64,000 bases of DNA. Source: Kamptonema formosum PCC 6407. GTDB lineage: Bacteria; Cyanobacteriota; Cyanobacteriia; Cyanobacteriales; Microcoleaceae. This document shows, piece after piece, positions 14,812 to 20,134 of this stretch. The notes beneath the pieces are model-generated. The model searched no databases. It was not told where the DNA came from and saw only the letters and a list, made by a program, of their open reading frames with translations. Location of the stretch: assembly GCF_000332155.1 (NCBI RefSeq), contig NZ_KB235904.1:1107910-1171909 (forward strand). The letters are read 5' to 3'. Positions within the stretch are counted from its first letter, which is position 1, and each line of letters starts with the position of its first letter. The translations under genes and the position numbers were made by a program.

Positions 14812-14885
14812 TGCTCCCGACAGGATTTGAACCTGTAAAAAACTAGGTTCTCTCCCTAGTGCGTCTGCCGTTCCGCCACGAGAGC
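14812..14885 (-). tRNA. tRNA-Leu(GAG) lacking the long variable arm
   Basis: The leucine-type D arm (CGTGGCGGAACGGCAGACGC) is intact, acceptor GCTCTCG/CGGGAGC, anticodon arm CTAGG-GAGAGAA-CCTAG, A73. The long variable arm has shrunk to a run of T. Position 33 is A, not U. Confidence 0.82.
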
Positions 14886-14913
14886 AAACGGTGAAAATTG
14901 GCTGAATGCCAAG

Positions 14914-14987
14914 TACCCCTGACAGGCCTCGAACCTGCAAAACACTTATCTTAAGTAAGCGATGTTTTCCAATTACATCACAGGGGC
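14914..14987 (-). tRNA. tRNA with Leu(TAA) anticodon on a class I body
   Basis: Acceptor GCCCCTG/CAGGGGT, D stem ATGT/ACAT, anticodon arm GCTTA-CTTAAGA-TAAGT, T arm GCAGG-TTCGAGG-CCTGT, A73. No long variable arm. The body resembles tRNA-Thr(TGT) of this array more than a leucine tRNA. Confidence 0.86.
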
Positions 14988-14990
14988 AAA

Positions 14991-15064
14991 TCGGGATGGC
15001 AGGATTTGAACCTGCACCCTTCGGCTCCCAAAGCCGCCGCGCTACCAAGTTGCGCCACATCCCG
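14991..15064 (-). tRNA. tRNA-Pro(TGG)
   Basis: Acceptor CGGGATG/CATCCCG with the C1:G72 pair typical of proline, D stem GCGC/GCGC, anticodon arm GCGGC-TTTGGGA-GCCGA (outermost pair mismatched), T arm GCAGG-TTCAAAT-CCTGC, A73. Confidence 0.94.
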
Positions 15065-15068
15065 TTAC

Positions 15069-15142
15069 TACTCCTGACTGGATTTGAACCAGTAACACAC
15101 AAGGTTTGAGCTTGCGGCCTCTTCCAGTTGGGCTACAGGAGT
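15069..15142 (-). tRNA. tRNA with Leu(CAA) anticodon on a class I body
   Basis: Acceptor ACTCCTG/CAGGAGT, anticodon arm GCAAG-CTCAAAC-CTTGT, 5-nt variable loop, T arm ACTGG-TTCAAAT-CCAGT, A73. D and T arms are nearly the same as in the TAG-anticodon tRNA at 14302. Confidence 0.88.
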
Positions 15143-15171
15143 TTAATTAATCTGCTTTGCTAATAGCAGAA

Positions 15172-15245
15172 CTGGGAAGGTAGGGTTTGAACCTACATTT
15201 GTCCGCTTTCAAAGAGCGGTGCCATACCGATTAGGCGACTTCCCA
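15172..15245 (-). tRNA. tRNA-Gln(TTG)
   Basis: Acceptor TGGGAAG/CTTCCCA with the weak first pair typical of glutamine, anticodon arm CCGCT-CTTTGAA-AGCGG, T arm GTAGG-TTCAAAC-CCTAC, G73. Confidence 0.95.
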
Positions 15246-15253
15246 ATAATTGG

Positions 15254-15329
15254 CTGCCGGGGTAGGCTTTGAACCTACATAATTTCCTGTTTCAGAGACA
15301 GGCGACTTTACCGATTTGTCTACCCGGCA
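15254..15329 (-). tRNA. tRNA-Gln(CTG)
   Basis: Acceptor TGCCGGG/CCCGGCA, anticodon arm CCTGT-CTCTGAA-ACAGG, T loop TTCAAAG, G73. A second glutamine isoacceptor, not needed if the TTG tRNA wobbles. Confidence 0.93.
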
Positions 15330-15343
15330 ATTCAAAAAAAAGG

Positions 15344-15416
15344 CTGTCCTGGTAGGGATTGAACCTACGACATTTCGCTTAACAGGCGATCGCTACTACC
15401 ACTGAGCTACAGGACA
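15344..15416 (-). tRNA. tRNA-Asn(GTT) with a HIP1 site in its anticodon arm
   Basis: Acceptor TGTCCTG/CAGGACA, anticodon arm ATCGC-CTGTTAA-GCGAA (outermost pair mismatched), T arm GTAGG-TTCAATC-CCTAC, G73. GCGATCGC spans the D-anticodon junction. Confidence 0.93.
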
Positions 15417-15423
15417 ATGCCAG

Positions 15424-15497
15424 CCCCCCAGGTCGGTTTCGATCCGACGGCCTCTTGTTCTTCAAACAAGCGCTACTACCAACTGAGCTACCGGGGG
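15424..15497 (-). tRNA. tRNA-Phe(GAA)
   Basis: Acceptor CCCCCGG/CTGGGGG, D stem GCTC/GCG, anticodon arm CTTGT-TTGAAGA-ACAAG, T arm GTCGG-ATCGAAA-CCGAC. The discriminator is G rather than the usual A. Confidence 0.9.
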
Positions 15498-15502
15498 AAA
15501 AG

Positions 15503-15587
15503 CGGAGAGAACAGGATTTGAACCTGCGTCGGAATAACCCGATTCTGTTTAGCAAACAGATGCCATCAGCCTCTCGGCCACCTCTCC
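15503..15587 (-). tRNA. tRNA-Ser(GCT)
   Basis: Acceptor GGAGAGG/TCTCTCC, anticodon arm TCTGT-TTGCTAA-ACAGA, long variable arm (about TCGGGTTATTCCGA), G73: a normal class II serine tRNA. Confidence 0.95.
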
Positions 15588-15593
15588 TTTTGG

Positions 15594-15666
15594 ACGCGGG
15601 AGAAGGAATCGAACCTTCGTAAAACAGGCGTATGAAACCTGTGAGTAACCACTACTCTATCCCGCT
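15594..15666 (-). tRNA. tRNA-Met/Ile2(CAT)
   Basis: Acceptor AGCGGGA/TCCCGCG with a mismatched first pair, D stem GAGT/ACTC, anticodon arm CAGGT-TTCATAC-GCCTG, T arm GAAGG-TTCGATT-CCTTC. The first-pair mismatch recalls initiators, but the three G:C pairs of an initiator anticodon stem are absent. Could be elongator Met or a lysidine-modified Ile tRNA. Confidence 0.82.
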
Positions 15667-15667
15667 A

Positions 15668-15750
15668 TGGGTCGAGCTGGAATTGAACCAGCAATCGTAT
15701 TAAACCACTGTTTTACAGACAGCTTCCTACACCTATAGGAGGACCGACCC
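15668..15750 (-). tRNA. tRNA-Tyr(GTA)
   Basis: Acceptor GGGTCGG/TCGACCC, anticodon arm GCTGT-CTGTAAA-ACAGT, a variable region of about 13 nt as in bacterial class II tyrosine tRNAs, T arm GCTGG-TTCAATT-CCAGC, A73. Confidence 0.93.
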
Positions 15751-15776
15751 AAAATAGAAATTAAATAGAATGTTGG

Positions 15777-15849
15777 TGGGTTGTCGAGGAATTGAACCTC
15801 GATCCATCCGCTTAAAAGGCGGCTGCAAAAACCATTCTGCCAACAACCC
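15777..15849 (-). tRNA. tRNA-Lys(TTT)
   Basis: Acceptor GGGTTGT/ACAACCC, anticodon arm GCCGC-CTTTTAA-GCGGA, T arm CGAGG-TTCAATT-CCTCG, A73. Confidence 0.94.
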
Positions 15850-15855
15850 ACAAGG

Positions 15856-15928
15856 AAGTGCTGACGGGAGTTGAACCCGCAATTACCTGATCGAAAGTCA
15901 GGTGGCTTAACCATTTGCCTACAGCACC
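15856..15928 (-). tRNA. tRNA-Glu(TTC)
   Basis: Acceptor GGTGCTG/CAGCACT, D stem GGC/GCC, anticodon arm CCTGA-CTTTCGA-TCAGG, T arm GCGGG-TTCAACT-CCCGT. In photosynthetic cells the main tRNA-Glu also feeds tetrapyrrole synthesis; whether this copy does is unknown. Confidence 0.92.
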
Positions 15929-15936
15929 ATAATTGG

Positions 15937-16008
15937 CGAAGGGACTGAGATTTGAACTCAGATCGACGGTTTTGGAGACCGTAATGTTACCAGTTACACT
16001 ATCCCTAC
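15937..16008 (-). tRNA. tRNA-Trp(CCA)
   Basis: Acceptor GTAGGGA/TCCCTTC with one T:T mismatch, anticodon arm ACGGT-CTCCAAA-ACCGT, T arm CTGAG-TTCAAAT-CTCAG, G73. Confidence 0.93.
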
Positions 16009-16014
16009 TTTTGG

Positions 16015-16086
16015 TCGCAGCGATCGGATTTGAACCGATATTAACCAAGGTATGAACTTGGGACTTTACCATTAAGCTACGCTGCT
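16015..16086 (-). tRNA. second tRNA-Met/Ile2(CAT)
   Basis: Acceptor AGCAGCG/CGCTGCG with an A1:G72 mismatch, anticodon arm CCAAG-TTCATAC-CTTGG, T arm ATCGG-TTCAAAT-CCGAT, A73. With the other CAT gene this could supply methionine and AUA-isoleucine decoding; which is which cannot be told from sequence alone. Confidence 0.85.
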
Positions 16087-16095
16087 TTTTGCCAG

Positions 16096-16169
16096 AGGTT
16101 AGAGTGGGATTTGAACCCACGAATATTGGTTTTGCAGACCAACGCCTTCAACCACTCGGCCACCTAACC
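16096..16169 (-). tRNA. tRNA-Cys(GCA)
   Basis: Acceptor GGTTAGG/TCTAACC, anticodon arm TTGGT-CTGCAAA-ACCAA, T arm GTGGG-TTCAAAT-CCCAC, and U73, the cysteine identity base. Confidence 0.94.
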
Positions 16170-16182
16170 TGAAATGTTCACG

Positions 16183-16216
16183 GTTAACGGTTAATTGTTA
16201 ATTGTTAACCGTTAAC
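16183..16216. repeat. GTTAAC hairpin repeat between two tRNAs
   Basis: GTTAACGGTTAA and TTAACCGTTAAC form a perfect 12-bp stem with a 10-nt loop between tRNA-Asp and tRNA-Cys. It belongs to the GTTAACT repeat family also seen at 37.02, 43.87 and 58.4 kb. Confidence 0.85.
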
Positions 16217-16244
16217 TGTTGGCAAATCTGATATGATTTGTTTA

Positions 16245-16318
16245 CGGGAGTAACGAGACTTGAACTCGCAACCTTTCGCTCGACAGGCGACTGCTCTAGC
16301 CATTTGAGCTATACCCCC
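16245..16318 (-). tRNA. tRNA-Asp(GTC), first of the array
   Basis: Acceptor GGGGGTA/TACTCCC, D stem GCTC/GAGC, anticodon arm GTCGC-CTGTCGA-GCGAA, T arm GCGAG-TTCAAGT-CTCGT, G73. First gene of the array after promoter P1. Confidence 0.94.
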
Positions 16319-16328
16319 ATACAATAGG

Positions 16329-16397
16329 TTAATATTCTGTTTTCAAGGTTCGGTTGGTTTTTGGGTTGGAGCTTTGAGGCTCTTTCCCGTCTGTCAT
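16329..16397 (-). CDS. possible 22-aa leaderless peptide at the array start
   Basis: An ATG lies about 7 nt past the P1 -10 box, essentially at the expected +1, and opens MTDGKEPQSSNPKTNRTLKT with the stop 11 nt before tRNA-Asp. A related start (MADEKE) occurs at the equivalent place behind P2. The duplicated start supports a past or present leader peptide; no homology is known to me. Confidence 0.4.
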   Translation of the reverse strand: MTDGKEPQSSNPKTNRTLKTEY

Positions 16398-16403
16398 ACA
16401 CTC

Positions 16404-16432
16404 ATACTACATAAATACTACAAGCTTGTCAA
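16404..16432 (-). promoter_or_regulatory. promoter P1 of the tRNA array
   Basis: On the minus strand TTGACA (16427-16432), a 17-bp spacer, then TAGTAT (16404-16409): near-consensus sigma-70. The motif TGTAGTA occurs in the spacer and again across the -10, about one helical turn apart, which looks like a repressor site. Confidence 0.8.
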
Positions 16433-16630
16433 GAGTTTGCGGAAGTTTTTTTTGCTTGTGGCTGTGGAATTTCCGAGTTTCAATAACTGGAGTTTGGACG
16501 GTGGGCGGTGTAGTCTATGTATTACAACCCCTGGGGTGTCTTACATCAGGGCTAAGTACCGCTTTTGTCCTAGAGTTAATGACATGACTCTTGCTTATAG
16601 GACTTATTTAGCTTTAAAGGTGCAGATGGC

Positions 16631-16669
16631 TTATGAAGCAAAGGTTTTAAACTCTTTTTCGTCAGCCAT
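16631..16669 (-). other. 12-codon remnant ORF behind P2
   Basis: ATG GCT GAC GAA AAA GAG... stops after 12 codons. The first six residues (MADEKE) parallel MTDGKE behind P1, so the promoter-plus-start unit was duplicated and this copy truncated. Confidence 0.4.
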
Positions 16670-16675
16670 GTATAC

Positions 16676-16704
16676 ATACTACATAACGTACTACAGGATG
16701 TCAA
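16676..16704 (-). promoter_or_regulatory. promoter P2, duplicate of P1
   Basis: TTGACA (16699-16704), 17-bp spacer, TAGTAT (16676-16681), the same geometry as P1 272 bp downstream. TGTAGTA occurs three times: upstream of the -35, in the spacer and over the -10. Elements are conserved while the sequence between the two promoters is not. Confidence 0.75.
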
Positions 16705-16852
16705 GGGGTACTACAAAAAAAATTTGTTCCGCTTTGGAGGGGAAGATTTGGCGGATGAGTTTGGTTATGAGGCAATAGCGATCGAGAAAGTGCGATCGCA
16801 CTTTTTGCCCTTACCCCCTAAGTCACTAACGGAAGGACTACTGGGGAATATA

Positions 16853-16903
16853 CGTAACGCCACCCTCTGGGAGGTAAAGATACCCCCAGAGGGCGGCGTT
16901 ACG
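16853..16903. terminator. hairpin downstream of dndE
   Basis: CGTAACGCC/GGCGTTACG plus CCCTCTGGG/CCCAGAGGG form a long stem starting 12 bp after the dndE stop. There is no U-tract, so it may be an RNA 3'-end stabiliser or a palindromic repeat; a related half-copy lies at 38.61 kb. Confidence 0.5.
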
Positions 16904-16914
16904 GTTGTTTTCGG

Positions 16915-17301
16915 TTACTTTTGGGTGGCGATCGCGATTAAGTCTTCGATTTTTTTGATATTGGGATCGCCCGCTAAATAGCCAATTCCGCGATGAAGGT
17001 GGAGGCGAAATTGTTTAGCCAGAGTTTCTTTATCCGTGCCTAACTTATCATTATAACACCTTTGTTTCAAAGCAATTATTAAAATATCAGCCATTTCACC
17101 GCCGAATACATCCCAAGTTAATTCGACATTACTATCAGCCGGAATGGGAACGGGAGAAGGCATAGAAGGTTCAGCAAGGGAACGGCAAAAACCCCAACGG
17201 CAAAGAATATTCCATTGGTCAATTTTAGTAAACCTACGAAGTTTTAAAAGTTGGTCTTTGCCAGATTGAGAAAGGCGGATTCTTTCGATTGGTGGTTCCA
17301 T
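16915..17301 (-). CDS. dndE: DNA sulfur modification protein DndE
   Basis: The 128-aa protein has the family's start IERIRLSQSGKDQLLKLRRFTKIDQWNILCRWGFCRSLAEPS and the later LTWDVFGGEMADILIIALKQRCYND. DndE binds nicked DNA and is needed with DndC and DndD to put sulfur into the phosphate backbone. Last gene of the minus-strand dndC-dndD-nuclease-dndE operon, separated from the nuclease gene by a TAGGGGC repeat tract (17308-17345). Confidence 0.93.
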   Translation of the reverse strand: MEPPIERIRLSQSGKDQLLKLRRFTKIDQWNILCRWGFCRSLAEPSMPSPVPIPADSNVELTWDVFGGEMADILIIALKQRCYNDKLGTDKETLAKQFRLHLHRGIGYLAGDPNIKKIEDLIAIATQK

Positions 17302-17305
17302 AATT

Positions 17306-17345
17306 TTATAGCTAGGGGCTAGGGGCTAGAGGCTAGGGGCTAGGG
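17306..17345. repeat. TAGGGGC heptamer repeat
   Basis: Five imperfect copies of GCTAGGG/TAGGGGC between the nuclease gene and dndE. The complementary CCCCTAG version is at 62.14 kb. Confidence 0.8.
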
Positions 17346-17400
17346 AAAGAAGGAACTAGAATCAAGGATTTCAGGAACTCATAATGTTCTAACTCCCTTT

Positions 17401-18051
17401 TCATTTGCTACGATCTTCTGTTGAGGAGATTACTAATTGACTTAGGCGTTTCATAATTTTGAGAACGGTGTACAAATCATTGCCGGGATTGCGGATTCCA
17501 AACATCCTAGACAAAGCATATAGAGGTACTTCTCCCTTCACCAATTTAACAAATACGAAAGTGCCACCTGCATTAATCAGGCCATAGCTGGGTTTATTCG
17601 GGTGAGGATTGCCTAGCATATAAGCAAGGATTTGTGCAAGACCAGCTTCAATAGAAAACTCGTCTTTTTTGGACTCAATCACCATTACCCAGAATTGGTC
17701 TTTTAATACCAGAGTGTCCATATTTCCCCTGATGATAGTTCCCCCATCTTCGCTGATAATTTGTACAGATTTTTCCCCCTTAACGTAAAACGGGGCTAGG
17801 TAAAAATCACCGATAAAAAGCATCGGGTCAAGTACAGCCATGCGGATAGCATTTTCTAGTAAAGGTGGGTAATTTAGCAGATTAATATAACCAGCTTTTA
17901 CCTTATCAAGAAGTTGCCGATCTAAATCAGTGATTTCGGGAAGGTCATCTTGCCACTCGCGGAAAAATCCCTCATCTTCAATTAATTGAATGCCAAATGT
18001 ATCGATGAGGTCGCGAAGATTGACGGCTTGTGCTTGTAGGGTTTGTACCAT
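17401..18051 (-). CDS. PD-(D/E)XK-like nuclease inside the dnd operon
   Basis: This 216-aa protein has IIRGNMDTLVLKDQFWVMVIESKK, with the Asp of MDTLVL and the E-S-K of VIESKK spaced as in restriction-endonuclease folds (type I R-subunit-like), followed by a helix SIEAGLAQILAYML. The ATG at 18051 is 5 nt past the dndD stop (a TTG at 18063 would overlap), so it is translationally coupled to dndD. It may cut non-phosphorothioated DNA or serve modification; its position between dndD and dndE is not the textbook order. Confidence 0.75.
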   Translation of the reverse strand: MVQTLQAQAVNLRDLIDTFGIQLIEDEGFFREWQDDLPEITDLDRQLLDKVKAGYINLLNYPPLLENAIRMAVLDPMLFIGDFYLAPFYVKGEKSVQIISEDGGTIIRGNMDTLVLKDQFWVMVIESKKDEFSIEAGLAQILAYMLGNPHPNKPSYGLINAGGTFVFVKLVKGEVPLYALSRMFGIRNPGNDLYTVLKIMKRLSQLVISSTEDRSK

Positions 18052-18056
18052 ATTTT

Positions 18057-20048
18057 TTACCAAAAGTAACTATTTTCTTCAATAATTGTTTGCTGTTTGC
18101 TAGAATCATATTTTAGCAGATAGGTGTGTGCGATCGCATCCAATTTCTTCAGTTGTTCATATTCAGTTTTAGCAATTTCCGTGTCAGTGGATAAAAGAAT
18201 CACTTGATGGCTAGCAGAGGGGAAATATTTCTCAATTAAATTGTTACGGTGAGAAGAATCAAGACGACCGAGAGGGGTATCAATGGCAATCGGTAAATGG
18301 CGACCGGATACTCTCGCCAGTCCCCATAAAAAGGCGATGGCTAAGAGTTGTTTTTCCCCCGCAGAAAGGCGATGTTTCGGAACCAGCGTACCTTGCGAGT
18401 CGTAAATAGATAAGGCAAAAGTTTGGGTATCAATAGCCACTCGATGAACTAGGTCAGATTTGTGGAGAAGATAGCGGAAACATTCAGTAATTTCTACTTC
18501 CAATTTATTGAGTTTTTTGAGAGTTAGTTTCTCCTTAAAAAGTTTAAGCGTGTTTTGGGCTTTAGCGATGGAAGCGAGAGTATGTTGGTTATTTCTGTGT
18601 TTGAGGTAGTCGTGGCTATATTCTTCTAATTCCTTGTGGGTTTTGGCAATTTCTCTGTCAATTTCAGAGACTTTGCGGTTAGCAAGTTCCCAATCTGCTT
18701 GGGCGTTAGCAACTTGTTTTTGGGCTTCTCTGACAGCGGCTTCTAACTTTTCGTAGGCTTCCGGCGATGCGGCTTTATCGAGTTGGCGTTCGACTACATC
18801 TATCTCGCTTTCAGCGGATTTTAGTTCTTTAATTTTTTCTATGGCAATAGCTTGATTAGCTTTGATTTGATATGCTAAGATAGTTTCAAGTTGGGCGATG
18901 GCTTCGACTGTAGCATCTAGCCAAGGTTCGCCACTTTCAGCTAGTTGTGTAAAGTCGGCATCTTCTTGTTCGATGAAGGTTTGGATATCTTGCAACTGTT
19001 TCGGTTTTAAAGATAGTTGTGTGAGGTATTTAAGGAGGCGATCGCTTCTCTGTTCTACGGCTGTTTTAGCAATTTTTGCCTGAAATTGGTTGACCTCCGT
19101 TTCAGCTTGAATTTTGGCTTGTTCAAGGAGTGGGGAAATTAAGCCAAGAGGGAGAAAACCTGCGGATAATTGTAACATTGCTTGGCGCTGAGTTTCAGCC
19201 TGTTTTTTCCAATCATTTAATTGTTGGTCGAGGTAGCTGCGTTCGCCTGCGATTTTTCCGCCTTCAGAAATAAAGCGATTGCTGGCTTCTTGTAAATATT
19301 TTTCAGCTTGTTCTAATTTGCCTTTATTGCTGCCAGTCTCCTCTGTTGCTTCTCCTTTTTCCTTGAGTAGTTTCTCAAACGTGGCTTCAATTTTATCGAG
19401 AGTAGATTTGTCTTTTGCCCCGGCTATTTCCTTACGTTTGCGACTGGCGAAAATATCTAAGTCAACGGATAGACGTTCGGCGAGTTCTAAACCTAATAGA
19501 CTTTTAATTGCGCCGACGACAAAATCGGGTGGGGTTTCCATTTCTGCGAGTTCTTTAACTTGTTCGCCATCGAAGAGGAAAAGGTTAGAAATACCCAAGG
19601 GAAGTAGGGTTTCAATGTATTCGTCCCAGGTGGAGGCGATGGCTTTGTCTGGCCACCATTCATCGTGTCCGTCATAAACAAGAATACCTAATGTATCTTT
19701 GGTGTCTTGTTTTTCCCAATAGCGGACGATTTTATATTGAGTTAAACGGTCATCTAAGACGTGCTCAAAGGCTAATTCAATACGGGTTTTTTCAGTAGGT
19801 GGAGTGTGACGGTTGACGCATTGGCTGAGGAAGTCATTGTAACTTAAATTGCCGCGTGTGGAACATTGGGCTCTGTTACCATAAAGGCAGAGGCGAATGG
19901 CATCCATAAGGGTAGTTTTACCGCCACCGTTCATGCCGCCGAAGAGGATAATGGGGCGGGTTTCTTCATCTATTTGAGGGCGGAGATTGATGATTTGTTT
20001 GCCTTGGTAGGGGCCGAAGTTTTCTAGGCTGAGTTCGAGGAAAATCAT
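18057..20048 (-). CDS. dndD: DNA sulfur modification protein DndD (SMC-like ATPase)
   Basis: Walker A GGMNGGGKTTLMDAIR near residue 38, a long central coiled coil, the ABC signature LSAGEKQLLAIAFLWGL near residue 560 and Walker B IAIDTPLGRLDSSHR. NLFLFDGEQVKELAEME is a DndD hallmark. The ATPase is thought to nick or open DNA for sulfur insertion. The ATG at 20048 is chosen over TTG at 20060. Downstream of dndC in the same operon, with a strong hairpin between them. Confidence 0.92.
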   Translation of the reverse strand: MIFLELSLENFGPYQGKQIINLRPQIDEETRPIILFGGMNGGGKTTLMDAIRLCLYGNRAQCSTRGNLSYNDFLSQCVNRHTPPTEKTRIELAFEHVLDDRLTQYKIVRYWEKQDTKDTLGILVYDGHDEWWPDKAIASTWDEYIETLLPLGISNLFLFDGEQVKELAEMETPPDFVVGAIKSLLGLELAERLSVDLDIFASRKRKEIAGAKDKSTLDKIEATFEKLLKEKGEATEETGSNKGKLEQAEKYLQEASNRFISEGGKIAGERSYLDQQLNDWKKQAETQRQAMLQLSAGFLPLGLISPLLEQAKIQAETEVNQFQAKIAKTAVEQRSDRLLKYLTQLSLKPKQLQDIQTFIEQEDADFTQLAESGEPWLDATVEAIAQLETILAYQIKANQAIAIEKIKELKSAESEIDVVERQLDKAASPEAYEKLEAAVREAQKQVANAQADWELANRKVSEIDREIAKTHKELEEYSHDYLKHRNNQHTLASIAKAQNTLKLFKEKLTLKKLNKLEVEITECFRYLLHKSDLVHRVAIDTQTFALSIYDSQGTLVPKHRLSAGEKQLLAIAFLWGLARVSGRHLPIAIDTPLGRLDSSHRNNLIEKYFPSASHQVILLSTDTEIAKTEYEQLKKLDAIAHTYLLKYDSSKQQTIIEENSYFW

Positions 20049-20070
20049 AGATGTTTTCAATTATTATCTA

Positions 20071-20104
20071 CGTTGATCTGGGTAATCTTTACCGCAGATC
20101 AACG
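20071..20104 (-). promoter_or_regulatory. hairpin between dndC and dndD
   Basis: CGTTGATCTG pairs with CAGATCAACG (10 bp), extended by GGTAA/TTACC on a 3-nt loop with one bulged base. There is no U-tract. It could set the dndC:dndD expression ratio by RNA processing or attenuation. Confidence 0.6.
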
Positions 20105-20134
20105 GATATGGACGTAGATGCAGGTGGATTGTGG

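Noticed and set aside
15657-16120. Frames of 85-102 aa in the array
   Set aside because: Same reason: spurious translation across consecutive tRNAs.
16404-16704. LexA box in the array promoters
   Set aside because: AGTAC is present but the second half-site of the cyanobacterial LexA motif is not at the right spacing.
16374-16778. 134-codon plus-strand frame upstream of the array
   Set aside because: It is antisense to both array promoters and has no homology or ribosome binding site; the promoter signals on the other strand explain the region better.
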